Shown: positions 44,925 to 53,840, counted from the first letter of the stretch. The stretch: 64,000 nt of DNA from Massilia rubra (GCF_011682065.1 NZ_VUYU01000021.1:1-64000), one strand, 5' to 3'. The notes: a model not told the origin generated them from the letters alone. Program-made: numbers and translations.

Positions 44925-46226
44925 ATGAGGTGCGAGGAGCGTATGGAGAGTGCGGCGACGCCACACGATACAGCGGCGGCGAACCACGGTTCGCAGGCTT
45001 GCACGTTTCCGGCGGACATAGAATTTGTGGTCGGCCAGGCTGCGGATTGGGGCATCGAGCGCGTCGTCACCGTACGCAAGGCATTCGATGAGGCAATCCT
45101 CGCCCTGTTCGATACGCTTGCCCGGCGGATACTAACCAGCGCGTCCGCACACCAGTTTCCCGATGTCGTCGCCTTCGCCCAGTGGTGTCGCAAAGCCTCG
45201 CTCGAAAATTTGCGCTGCGAAATGGGTACGGGCGCCGTGATGCTCGGGCGCGGTATTGGATTTCACGTTTCCCCGTCCAACATCCCGATGATGGCCGCCT
45301 ATAATCTTGCGCTTGGCTTGATTTCCGGGAACTGCACCATCGTGCGGCTGCCGTTCCGGATTTTTCCGCAGATGGCATACCTGTGCAGTGAAATCACCGC
45401 ATGCCTGTCGGAAGAACGGCACAGCGCCTTGAGCCGCGTCATGGCGCTGATCCGCTACGACCGGACCCGTGTCGATATCACGCAGTATCTGAGCACGCGT
45501 TGCGACGTCCGGGTCATCTGGGGCGGAGACGCAACCGTTGACGAAATACGGCGGATACCGCTTCGGCCCCATGCCCATGAATTGACGTTTCCAGACCGTT
45601 ATTCCGTCCTTGTCATCGACGCCGCCGCCTGGCTGGCCGCTGACGACAAGGCGCGCCTGATGCACGGATTTTACAACGATACCTTTCTCAACGATCAGGC
45701 ATCCTGCGCGTCGCCACGGATGGTTCTCTGGCTTGGACGGCACGCCCGTGAAGCACGCGACGATTTTTGGCCGAGGCTGGAAGCATTGGTCCGCGAACGC
45801 TATCGTCCTGTTCACGCAGGCACGGTAGCAAAGCTGACCTACGCCTATGAAAAACTGGCCCGCCATCCCGGCTTGCGGATGGTCTCAAGCGATCCGCTGG
45901 TCATGCGCATCGTGAGCGACAGTCCCCTGCCGGAACTTCTGGAGGGACATCCGGGCGGTGGCATATTCATCGAGTGCGACATTGCCGATCTTTCCGCAAT
46001 GGCGCCGGTTCTCGCGCGCCGCTGCCAGACCGTGGTGTATTTCGGCGTGCCTGCGCAAGAGCTGCTTGCCGTGATCTGTGGCGCAGGTGCGCCTGGTGGC
46101 GACCGTATCGTGCCGATCGGCCAGACGCTCGATTTTTCCGCGATCTGGGACGGCCACGACATTGTGCGCGCCTTGTCCAGGACGCTGACCGTCGGCGCGC
46201 GGCAGGAGGGGCGGCAATTGGCATAA
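44925..46226 (+). CDS. LuxC-like acyl reductase
   Basis: 433 residues from the ATG at 44925 (another candidate at 44943). LuxC hallmarks: GRGIGFHVSPSNIPMMAAYNLALG (split here as GIGFHVSPSNIP and LALGLISGNCTIV), WGGDATVDEIRR, and the nucleophile in NDQASCASPRMVLWLG. Accepts an acyl group from LuxE or an acyl thioester and reduces it with NADPH to an aldehyde. No LuxA/B/D is nearby, so light production is not implied. The aldehyde is a natural substrate for the aminotransferase across the divergent promoter (inference). Confidence 0.87.
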   Translation: MRCEERMESAATPHDTAAANHGSQACTFPADIEFVVGQAADWGIERVVTVRKAFDEAILALFDTLARRILTSASAHQFPDVVAFAQWCRKASLENLRCEMGTGAVMLGRGIGFHVSPSNIPMMAAYNLALGLISGNCTIVRLPFRIFPQMAYLCSEITACLSEERHSALSRVMALIRYDRTRVDITQYLSTRCDVRVIWGGDATVDEIRRIPLRPHAHELTFPDRYSVLVIDAAAWLAADDKARLMHGFYNDTFLNDQASCASPRMVLWLGRHAREARDDFWPRLEALVRERYRPVHAGTVAKLTYAYEKLARHPGLRMVSSDPLVMRIVSDSPLPELLEGHPGGGIFIECDIADLSAMAPVLARRCQTVVYFGVPAQELLAVICGAGAPGGDRIVPIGQTLDFSAIWDGHDIVRALSRTLTVGARQEGRQLA

Positions 46227-46288
46227 GCGCCGCTGCATCGTGGGCGGCACGCAAGGGCAAGATCATCGATGTAACGTAGTGAGGTGCC

Positions 46289-48103
46289 ATGCAGACGCAG
46301 ACAGAAACACTCGGTCCGGTGCTCGCGCGGGGATCGTTCGCAACACGACGAGATGCCGTCGCTATCGATTGCGACGGGCAATTGACCAGCTATGCCGAGC
46401 TCGATGCCCAAGCGCATGCGATCGCCCGCGCAATGGATGATCTCGCAATCGCGCCCCACAGCCATATCGGCATACTCGCCCGGCGCACCGATGTCATCGT
46501 GGCGGCGATGCTGGCAATCATGGCGCGCGGAGGTGTTTTTGTCGTGCTGGAACCGGGTCAAGCCGCGCCCATGCTGAAAAGTAAGACTGAGGCGGGCGAC
46601 ATTCGTTGCCTCATCGTCGAACCGGGCCACATGTCCGATGCGCTGGCTGGCTTGCCCACTGTGTTGGTCGACTGGCGCATCGCCGCACGCGCGGGACGGG
46701 CCGGCGATGCGACCATCGTGCCCGGGCTCGCCGCGGCGACCGGAGTGCCCCTGTATCTCTATTTCACGTCGGGCACGGCCGGTCCTGCCAAGTCCATCCT
46801 CGGACGTTCCGATTCGCTCCTCCACTTTCTTCAGTGGGAAATCGCCACCTTCGGCCTTGAGCGGACCGTACGCGTGGCGCAGTTGACGCCACCTCAACAC
46901 GACCCTTTCCTTCGCGACATTTTCATCCCACTCGTCACCGGCGGGACGATTTGTGCGCCGCGTTCACGGCAGATTGTGCTTTCCCCGCCCGATTTTGTGC
47001 GCTGGCTCGATTCGGCAGGTATCAATCTCATGCATTGCACGCCGACCGTGTTCAGGAATATGTGTAACGGGCCGCTTGAGGGCGCGCTCTTTACACACTT
47101 AAAACATATTCTCATCGCCGGGGAACAGCTGCGCGGTGCGCATGTGCGGCGCTGGTATGAGGTCTTCGGCGAGCGGGTGGGCCTGGTCAATCTCTACGGC
47201 CCGACAGAGACAACCTTGGCCAAGCTCTTCTATCGCCTCACGCCCGGGGACAGCGATCGCCGCGTGATTCCCATCGGCATGCCCATGGAAGGGGCCCGGG
47301 CCCATATCGAGGCAAGCGTGGACAACCCTGGCGACCCTGACGGTTGCGGCGAGCTGTTTATCGAAACCAGGTTTGCCAGTCTTGGCTATTTTCGGCGTCC
47401 TGACTTGAATCAGGCACGTTTTAGCGCGGATCCCTGCATTGCGCAGAACGATCCCATCTGCTTCCGGACGGGCGACATCGTCCGCCGCCTGCCGGAAGGC
47501 GTGTTCGAGTTTATCGGCCGGCGCGATCGCCAGGACAAGCTGCGCGGACAGCGCATCGACCTTGGCGAGGTCGAAGACACGCTGCTTCGACGCGCTCCAA
47601 TGCAGAGTGTGGTCGTCACCGTTCTGGTGGACGAAAGCGGACGGATGCCGGATCGCCTGGCCGCATTTTATGTTGCCGATGGCGAACTGGACGAGTCCAA
47701 GGTGCGGGAGCAGCTAACGCGCGACCTGCCTGCGCTGATGATTCCCGACGTGTGGGAGCGCGTCGGTTCGCTGCCGACCAATGCCAATGGAAAGATCGAT
47801 ATCGCCACCCTGGCGATGGACATCCAGGCCAGGGCAGCGTTACCGGAAAGGGAGATCCGCGCCGAGGGCGAGGGTGATGCGCGATTGGTGGACGAGCTGC
47901 TGGCAATCTGGAAAGAGATTCTGCAAATTCATGATCTGGGACCGGAGGATACCTTCATGGATGCGGGTGGCGATTCCTTGAGCATCATGCTGCTGATCGC
48001 CCGCCTCGATGAACAGTTCGGCTACGAGCTCACGCTCTGGAACGTCTTCGATGACCTGACGGTGGCCAAGCTTTGTTTGCTGATGCAAAGCGAAGCGGCG
48101 TAG
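46289..48103 (+). CDS. free-standing NRPS adenylation-carrier protein
   Basis: 604 residues with GAGGTG upstream. A domain: YLYFTSGTAGPAKSILG (A3), QHDPFLRDIFIPLVTGG (A4 region, with Asp then DPFLRD), NLYGPTETTLAKLF (A5), FRTGDIVRRLPEG (A7) and NANGKIDIATL (A10, Lys). A C-terminal carrier with FMDAGGDSLSIMLLIARL (phosphopantetheine Ser). No condensation or release domain. It could load a starter or side-chain acid for LuxC reduction, the free C domain or the methyltransferase. Confidence 0.9.
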   Translation: MQTQTETLGPVLARGSFATRRDAVAIDCDGQLTSYAELDAQAHAIARAMDDLAIAPHSHIGILARRTDVIVAAMLAIMARGGVFVVLEPGQAAPMLKSKTEAGDIRCLIVEPGHMSDALAGLPTVLVDWRIAARAGRAGDATIVPGLAAATGVPLYLYFTSGTAGPAKSILGRSDSLLHFLQWEIATFGLERTVRVAQLTPPQHDPFLRDIFIPLVTGGTICAPRSRQIVLSPPDFVRWLDSAGINLMHCTPTVFRNMCNGPLEGALFTHLKHILIAGEQLRGAHVRRWYEVFGERVGLVNLYGPTETTLAKLFYRLTPGDSDRRVIPIGMPMEGARAHIEASVDNPGDPDGCGELFIETRFASLGYFRRPDLNQARFSADPCIAQNDPICFRTGDIVRRLPEGVFEFIGRRDRQDKLRGQRIDLGEVEDTLLRRAPMQSVVVTVLVDESGRMPDRLAAFYVADGELDESKVREQLTRDLPALMIPDVWERVGSLPTNANGKIDIATLAMDIQARAALPEREIRAEGEGDARLVDELLAIWKEILQIHDLGPEDTFMDAGGDSLSIMLLIARLDEQFGYELTLWNVFDDLTVAKLCLLMQSEAA

Positions 48104-48162
48104 GAGTCTGCGCGGGCAAGTGCGTTGTTTGGATGAGGGAACGTTTGATCAAAGGGGGTAAT

Positions 48163-48927
48163 ATGGTCTCGTACGAAAAATTTATTGCAGAAATCTATGA
48201 CAGCTCTCCCTTTTTTGGGCAAGGGAAAGCGCGAGAACTTGAAAAATTCAACGCACCGTATTTCCGGTATCTGAAAGATCGCTCGAAGCGCATCCTTGAA
48301 TTTGGCTCGGGAACGGGCATGTTGACAGTGCCGCTCGCCCGCGCAGGCTATCAGTTGGATAGCGTCGACATTTCGCCGTTCATGCATGACGTGCTGAAAA
48401 GTAAGTTGGAACAGCAAAGTGACGCGGTCCGGCAATGCGTCAAGCAGATCGTCGCCGACGCGACCAGCTACCGCGGTGCGGCCCCGTATGACACGATCGT
48501 CATGCCGGAAGGAATTCTCATCGCCTTGCCTTCCGACGCACTGCAGATGGCATTGCTACGCAGCTGTCACCGCAATCTGGCGCCGGGCGGCCTGATACTG
48601 ATCGATTGCTTCCAGCCCTATTATCAAGTGATCTCGGGCGAGAAGAAGACCGACTACTCCAGGTTCCGCACGCCTGACGGCCGTACTTACCTGATGCAAA
48701 TTCATTTTACCAACGATAGTTATACCCAGATCCAGAACTGGCATGTGATCTACACCGAGATCGTCGATGGCAATGAGCTGCCAGGCATCGTGGTCAATCT
48801 CGATTTTCGCTATGTCTTCTGCTCCGAGCTGAAGTTAATGCTGGAGATCGCGGGCTTTCGCGTCGTCGAACTGGACGTCGAATTTGCCGAGCGGCGCGGC
48901 TTCTTCCTGGCGGCCGAAAAAGTGTAG
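48163..48927 (+). CDS. SAM-dependent class I methyltransferase
   Basis: 254 residues from the ATG at 48163 with AAAGGGGG upstream. Motif I is ILEFGSGTGMLTVPLA and the post-I acidic residue is SVDIS; then DTIVMPEGILIAL and LAPGGLILIDCF. A small-molecule methyltransferase fold. As the last gene of the LuxE-LuxC-A/PCP operon it probably methylates the product or a carrier-bound intermediate. The presence of a HemN-like enzyme in the same cluster recalls the C10P/C10Q cyclopropanation pair of CC-1065, only as a hypothesis. Confidence 0.85.
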   Translation: MVSYEKFIAEIYDSSPFFGQGKARELEKFNAPYFRYLKDRSKRILEFGSGTGMLTVPLARAGYQLDSVDISPFMHDVLKSKLEQQSDAVRQCVKQIVADATSYRGAAPYDTIVMPEGILIALPSDALQMALLRSCHRNLAPGGLILIDCFQPYYQVISGEKKTDYSRFRTPDGRTYLMQIHFTNDSYTQIQNWHVIYTEIVDGNELPGIVVNLDFRYVFCSELKLMLEIAGFRVVELDVEFAERRGFFLAAEKV

Positions 48928-48981
48928 ATGCCTCGACGCTGGCATTGGGCCTGGGCGATTCGCCAGGCGCAAGGTGCGGAT

Positions 48982-49986
48982 TCAGCCCGCCATCAAGGGG
49001 CCAAGGTCGATCTCGCGCTGCGCGATCCTCTCACCGCGCATGACGCCGACCCGGGCCGCCACCAGATCTTCCTGCACGCCGCGGACAATCAGGACGACCC
49101 GGTGCGCGACGCCAGCCGCGCGCTCGATCCGGAAGAAGCATCCGGACGGCATTCCGACAATGGTGAATTCGCTTTCATCGACACGTATCAGCCTGCAATG
49201 CCGCCCGCCGTCGACATACAGGCAAAGGGCCCCACCCTCGCGCCGAAGCATGGCCGATGCGCCCTTGATCATGTCGGCGAGTTTTCCATGCCGAAGCAGC
49301 GGCAGGATCGACCCCGGGATGTGGAAACGACATTCAAACGTGGCCAGGTCGTCCTGTTTTGCGTAGCGCGGACGATGCATCGACACTGGACCAAACTGGG
49401 ATTGCATGTCGATATATTCTGCCGGCATCATTGCGAGGAGTGCGTCGTTGATCTCGACATCCACGACCGCGTGCAAGCGGTTTTGATTGCCTCTGTTCAT
49501 GACCTCGTGCGGCTTGGAAAAATCGCCGTACCACAGTTCACCGACGTTCATGGTGACACGGCGGCCTCCGATCAAAAACTCGACATCCGGATTCGTCTGC
49601 ATGGGTATGTGCAAGCGGACAAGTCCGAACTGGAAATTGGTGTCGAAGTCGACATGGCTTCTGATCTTGCCACCGACCGGGAGCCACAGGACCCTGACGA
49701 CCTGGAGAACAAACCGGAGCGATTCCAGGATTTCCTTGAGATAGGGCGCAGAGTCGGCTTCAGCCGTGAATGCATAGCTGACGAGGCTGGGAAAACCGGG
49801 GTTCGGCGTCTGGACGCCACCCGAGGCATGGATGGCGACGCCCGCCCATTCTCCCGCGTGATACGGTCCCGGTTGCGGACGCCGCGCAAGGGTGTCGAGT
49901 TGCCTGGCGTCGCTGGCGAGGCGATCGCGATCGAAATGGATGGGAAGGGCGAAAGCATCGATTCCTTGCGCCAGTTGCGCGACCAT
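48982..49986 (-). CDS. aspartyl/asparaginyl beta-hydroxylase-like Fe/2OG enzyme
   Basis: 334 residues from the ATG at 49986 with AAAGGAG upstream. The double-stranded beta-helix core holds IRSHVDFDTNFQFGLVRLHI (His-x-Asp metal ligands), LWYGDFSKPHEVMNRGNQNR (distal His and a 2OG-binding Arg) and VVDVEIND. Typical of the Asp_Arg_Hydrox family, which hydroxylates the beta carbon of Asp/Asn/Arg, including carrier- or peptide-bound residues in NRPS pathways. Transcribed towards the methyltransferase gene; its stop is 54 bases from that stop. Confidence 0.8.
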   Translation of the reverse strand: MVAQLAQGIDAFALPIHFDRDRLASDARQLDTLARRPQPGPYHAGEWAGVAIHASGGVQTPNPGFPSLVSYAFTAEADSAPYLKEILESLRFVLQVVRVLWLPVGGKIRSHVDFDTNFQFGLVRLHIPMQTNPDVEFLIGGRRVTMNVGELWYGDFSKPHEVMNRGNQNRLHAVVDVEINDALLAMMPAEYIDMQSQFGPVSMHRPRYAKQDDLATFECRFHIPGSILPLLRHGKLADMIKGASAMLRREGGALCLYVDGGRHCRLIRVDESEFTIVGMPSGCFFRIERAAGVAHRVVLIVRGVQEDLVAARVGVMRGERIAQREIDLGPLMAG

Positions 49987-50119
49987 AGGCAACTCCTTTT
50001 GCTTGCATGGGTACCGCAGGTACTCTAGACTCGTATTTGTCTCTTGACGAGAATGAGCCGATCATGACCGCTCAGGGCTCAAGATACTCCTCGTGGCGAT
50101 GGCGCGCCCTCGACCAGCA

Positions 50120-50260
50120 ATGCCAAACACGACCACCAGTGCGACGATCATGCCGCTTACAGACGGCGAGGTCAATATGGTCCGGGTGGCTGTGGCTTTG
50201 CCGGGTCCGCAGAGCGCTTATCAGCCATTCTCCGAGCTAATCTTAGAGGAAACAACGTGA
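50120..50260 (+). CDS. small 46-residue ORF coupled to the GST gene
   Basis: A short frame from ATG 50120 (MPNTTTSATIMPLTDGEVNM... ending SELILEETT) whose TGA overlaps the GTG start of the next gene as GTGA. No convincing ribosome site is seen before its ATG. It may be a leader peptide, a gene remnant or chance; the exact stop/start overlap is its only support. Confidence 0.25.
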   Translation: MPNTTTSATIMPLTDGEVNMVRVAVALPGPQSAYQPFSELILEETT

Positions 50261-50907
50261 CCTATTTAATCCATGGCGCACGAGGATCGGGATCCGGAAT
50301 CATTGAGGCCGCCTGTGCTGAACTGCATGTTGACTACGCGGTGCGCGATCTTGATGTGCGTGCCGGCAAGAATCATGACGCTGCGTACCGCAGGCTGCAT
50401 CCCTTGGGAAAACTGCCTGCGCTGGAGTTTCCAGATGGCGAGATTGTGACCGATACGGTCGCCATCCTCCTGACGCTTGAAGAGCGGCATCCGCAGCGTG
50501 CCTTGCTTCCGCCCTGTGGCAGCAAGGCGCGTACGCGCGCGCTCCGATGGCTCCTGTTCTGTGCCACCGAGCTCTATCCCCTGGTCGAAATGATTGATTT
50601 TCCGGAGCGATTTTCGGATGCCGAGGCATGTCAGGCCATGCTCAGAAAGCGCGCCAGCGCCATGTGGAACGAGCGCTGGTTGCATGTTGAAAGCGCGGTG
50701 GCCGGTTCGCCTTATCTGATGTCCGAGGGGTTTTGCGTTACCGATGTCTACATCGCAGTGCTCTCCAATTGGGACATGGATCCGGATTGGCGCCAAAAAA
50801 ACTTGCCTCGTGTCAAGGCGCTTTCCGACGCGGTGCGGAATCGACCGGCATTGGTTCCGGTTTTCGAGCGGCACAAGCCGGGAGCCGACGTCCCGGGTGA
50901 GGCCTAG
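50257..50907 (+). CDS. glutathione S-transferase family protein
   Basis: 216 residues with a GTG start at 50257 preceded by GAGGAAA. N-terminal thioredoxin-like half: HGARGSGSGIIEAACAEL (Ser in place of the usual catalytic region), NPLGKLPAL-like LHPLGKLPALEFPDG and VTDTVAILLTLEE. All-helical C-terminal half with the N-capping-like FCVTDVYIAVL. Probably a detoxification enzyme; as it lies between the hydroxylase and tssA it may or may not belong to the biosynthetic cluster. Confidence 0.85.
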   Translation: MTYLIHGARGSGSGIIEAACAELHVDYAVRDLDVRAGKNHDAAYRRLHPLGKLPALEFPDGEIVTDTVAILLTLEERHPQRALLPPCGSKARTRALRWLLFCATELYPLVEMIDFPERFSDAEACQAMLRKRASAMWNERWLHVESAVAGSPYLMSEGFCVTDVYIAVLSNWDMDPDWRQKNLPRVKALSDAVRNRPALVPVFERHKPGADVPGEA

Positions 50908-50975
50908 GAGTCCGCGCCGACCACCACCAGCCAGCGTGGCCTCGGTCACGCGGTCCATTCTTGACAGGCCGGCGC

Positions 50976-52052
50976 TCAGTCCTGCGGCGGTTTCACACCC
51001 AGCAATTCTTCGATGTGGGCCATCGCGCCCGCATCCTTGACCACCGAGCGCAGCCAGACGTGCAGGTCGGTGGCGGCGGCGTCGGCCGCCTTGTCGGCGA
51101 AGTACGAGGCCGGGCTGTGCGGCTCGGTGCGGCGGAAAAATTCGGCCACATTGCGCAGCTGGGTCACGGCCTGGTCGCGCGTGCGGATCACGCCCGGCGG
51201 CCCGGACGGCGCCGCCGCACCTGGCGGGCCTTGCTCGTTGACCGGCTCGGCGTGATACACGTCGCCGCTCTCGGCCGGCGCATCGGGCGCCGCGACGACG
51301 GCGGCCGGCATCAGGGTGACCATGTTCTGCAGCGCTTCGCGCGCGTTGGAAAACCCCGGGCTGTCGTGCCCGAGCCTTGTGTCGGCCGCCTGTTCGAACA
51401 GCTTGAGCCCATCGAGGCAGTACTGGGCGTCGGCGGTGAAGGTCTCGCGGAACCTGGCGGAGGTGGCGCTGCGCGCCTTTTCCAGGTCGGGCAGCTTGAG
51501 CGGCGGCGGTCCGCTGCTGGGATTGGTGTGGCCGTTGCTGTGGCTGCCGCTGGGGGCGGGGGCGTTGGCCAGCTTGCGCGCCACTTCGAAGTCGATGATG
51601 GTGTAACCGCGCGTGCCTTCGGTGATGCGCGTTTCGCGCACCAGGGCCGGGGTGCGGCCCAGGATCCACGACAGGTTGCCGACGCGCTGGTCCTGGTCGC
51701 CGTCTTCGGCTTCCGGGTACAGCCCGAGTTCCCAGTACTGATCGATCAGGCCGGCGATGACGCGAAAACTCTCGCCCAGGCCGCGCAACTGGTGTTTTTT
51801 GGCGGCCGCTTCGGCCAGCCAGACCGCCAGGCGCAAGTCCTTGCTGCGTTTTTCCAGCAGGGCGGCGCAGCGCGTGACGACGAACTCCCAGTCCGCTTCC
51901 TTGATTTCGGTGACCCATTCACCCTGGTCGAGCGAAGGGTCGTCGGCCTTGCGCGCCAGGTTGATGGCGTCCAGGTCAGGCGAAAAAGCCAGGTCTTCGC
52001 CGGCCGGCTGGTCCTCGCTGATCGGGTTTAAAAGCTGTTCTGCTACAAACAT
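50976..52052 (-). CDS. tssA: T6SS protein TssA
   Basis: 358 residues with the ImpA N-terminal domain: LLNPISEDQPAGEDLAFSPD, then EADWEFVVTRCAALLEKRSKDLRLAVWL. A Gly/Ser/Asn/His-rich linker near 185-205 precedes a helical C-terminal region. TssA primes tail assembly and coordinates baseplate and sheath growth. First of the right-hand T6SS block but downstream in transcription order, 24 bases after the OmpA/BON gene runs the other way round (tssM, tagF, ompA, tssA is the direction of reading). Confidence 0.93.
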   Translation of the reverse strand: MFVAEQLLNPISEDQPAGEDLAFSPDLDAINLARKADDPSLDQGEWVTEIKEADWEFVVTRCAALLEKRSKDLRLAVWLAEAAAKKHQLRGLGESFRVIAGLIDQYWELGLYPEAEDGDQDQRVGNLSWILGRTPALVRETRITEGTRGYTIIDFEVARKLANAPAPSGSHSNGHTNPSSGPPPLKLPDLEKARSATSARFRETFTADAQYCLDGLKLFEQAADTRLGHDSPGFSNAREALQNMVTLMPAAVVAAPDAPAESGDVYHAEPVNEQGPPGAAAPSGPPGVIRTRDQAVTQLRNVAEFFRRTEPHSPASYFADKAADAAATDLHVWLRSVVKDAGAMAHIEELLGVKPPQD

Positions 52053-52076
52053 GTTTTCCTCGTGGTGTGGAGGCGC

Positions 52077-52844
52077 TTACTGCGCCATCCGGAATTCGAT
52101 GCGGCGGTTGCGCGCGCGCCCGCTGGCGCTGTCGTTGCTGGCGACCGGGCGGTCGGCGCCCTGGCCGGATGCGCTGAGCAGCTCGCCCTTGATGCCGGAG
52201 CCGATCAGGTAGGTCTTGACCGCTTCGGCGCGCGCCTGGCTCAGGTTCTGGTTGGTGAGCTTGTTGCCCTGGCTGTCGGTGTGGCCGATGACGTCGACCT
52301 TGCGGTCGTTGAGTTTTTTCATGGCGGCGGCCATCTCGTCGAGGATCGCGCGCCCGGTCGGGGTCAGCTCGGCCTTGCCGCTTTCGAATTCGACGATGCG
52401 GTTGGCCAGGGTGGTATCGAGCACGCTCTGGTCGGCGGCCGACACGCGCAGGGTGTTGTTGACCGTGTAGGTCGGGTTCAGGCTGGCGGCGACGTTGCTG
52501 GCGATTTTCTGGCGCGTCGCTTCGCTCGCCACTTCGCCCTTGATGCTGACGGTGCTGCCGTCGATCTTGAGCTGCCCGCGCGAGATCGACTTGAGGTCGG
52601 GCGTGATCAGTTTTTGCACATAGCCGTTCCAGTTGGCCGGGGTGGCGACCTGGCCGACGCTGATCTGGTCGACCACGAGGTCGGCGCCGTACACTTCGCG
52701 CAGGCGCGCCAGCACGGCCTGTTTGCTCGCTTCGTCGGGCACGGTGCCCGACACGAGCACCTGGCCCGGCTGGGGAGCGGCGGTTTGGGCGCCGGCATTG
52801 ACTGCGCCGGCAAGCAGGATGACAAGGGCGAGGAGGTGGCGCAT
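52077..52844 (-). CDS. T6SS-associated BON/OmpA periplasmic protein
   Basis: 255 residues. Signal peptide (MRHLLALVILLAGAVNAGAQ), BON-like segments (VLVSGTVPDEASKQAVLARL, then SIKGEVASEATRQKIA), and a C-terminal OmpA domain (IEFESGKAEL-like VEFESGKAELTPTGR, HTDSQGNKLTNQNLSQARA, and RARNRRIEFRM). Binds peptidoglycan, probably anchoring the T6SS envelope complex since TssL here has no such domain. Confidence 0.85.
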   Translation of the reverse strand: MRHLLALVILLAGAVNAGAQTAAPQPGQVLVSGTVPDEASKQAVLARLREVYGADLVVDQISVGQVATPANWNGYVQKLITPDLKSISRGQLKIDGSTVSIKGEVASEATRQKIASNVAASLNPTYTVNNTLRVSAADQSVLDTTLANRIVEFESGKAELTPTGRAILDEMAAAMKKLNDRKVDVIGHTDSQGNKLTNQNLSQARAEAVKTYLIGSGIKGELLSASGQGADRPVASNDSASGRARNRRIEFRMAQ

Positions 52845-52847
52845 GTT

Positions 52848-53840
52848 CTAAGATCCGATAAACGCCGCGCGCAAGGATTCCAGCGCGGATTTGAGTGACA
52901 AATTGGCTTGCGCCAGATAGGTGGACAGTTTCTGGACGGCGTAGTCGGAGTCGGTCTGTTGCTCGACCCACTCGAGCTGGTCGAACGTGATGTGGCGTTC
53001 CAGGCCGGCGGTCGGGTCCATGATCGCTTGCAGCGTCTGCGGCGAGGCGCCGGAAAAGCCGATCACCAGCGCCGGCCTGGCGTTGATGCGGGCCACGAAC
53101 AGGGCCAGCTCGAAGTCGGCGCGCGCCAGGAACGGGGTAATCAGGTGCATCCAGAAGGCCGCCACCAGGTTGCGGTAGATCGGGTCGACCGGCAGCGGCA
53201 ACACCAGGCTCTTTTCGAGCCGGCTCGAACTGCTGGCCATGACCGGCTGCATCAGCATGCCGAGCGCCAGCAGCACCTGGCGCGCCGAGCATTCGTAGCC
53301 GGCCTGGTGCAGCAAGGCGTCGAGCGCGCCGACTGTCTGCATGTCGAGGAAGTCTTCGAACGCCGCTTCGTAGGCCGAGGTGCGCAGGTCGACGTCGATC
53401 GTGTGGGTGGCGGCGGCCTGCAGCGGTCCGGCGGCATCGGCCGCGCCGATCACGCCGGCGCTGAGCGATTCGAGCCGGTTCCACAGGCGGCTGAGCACCA
53501 GCGGCGCGTCCGGCACGAAGGTGGCCGGGTCCGGCACTTCCATCGCGCTCATCATCAGGAACGGGAAGCGCCGGTTGGACTGGTCGCTGCTGGCCACGAT
53601 ATGGCCGGCGATCGCATTCCTGCGGCGCGGGCCGATGAAGGCGAAGTGCAGCGGCGCGAGCGCGTCGTAGCTCAGTTTCCAGCGCGCGTCGGCGCTCATC
53701 AGGTCCATGGCCTGGGCCAGCCAGTCGTCCAGCACCTTGATCAGGGCCGGGCTGTCGCTGCCCTTGACGAAGTCGCCGCGGCTGGGAATCTTGCCGAAGT
53801 AGCCGACCGGGGTCGGGGTCGGGGTGCTGCCGCGGGTCAT
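52848..53840 (-). CDS. tagF: T6SS-associated protein TagF
   Basis: 330 residues with the TagF/DUF2094 opening: VGYFGKIPSRGDFVKG, then FAFIGPRRRNAIAGHIVAS and SNRRFPFLMMSAMEV. TagF is a post-translational repressor of T6SS firing in Pseudomonas and Agrobacterium. No PpkA kinase or PppA phosphatase is seen in the window, so regulation may be independent of that pathway or the partners lie elsewhere. Its start overlaps the tssM stop (ATGA). Confidence 0.92.
   Translation of the reverse strand: MTRGSTPTPTPVGYFGKIPSRGDFVKGSDSPALIKVLDDWLAQAMDLMSADARWKLSYDALAPLHFAFIGPRRRNAIAGHIVASSDQSNRRFPFLMMSAMEVPDPATFVPDAPLVLSRLWNRLESLSAGVIGAADAAGPLQAAATHTIDVDLRTSAYEAAFEDFLDMQTVGALDALLHQAGYECSARQVLLALGMLMQPVMASSSSRLEKSLVLPLPVDPIYRNLVAAFWMHLITPFLARADFELALFVARINARPALVIGFSGASPQTLQAIMDPTAGLERHITFDQLEWVEQQTDSDYAVQKLSTYLAQANLSLKSALESLRAAFIGS

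Noticed and set aside
43754-46226. Bioluminescence operon
   Set aside because: Only LuxE- and LuxC-like genes are present; no LuxA, LuxB or LuxD, and the neighbours are NRPS genes.
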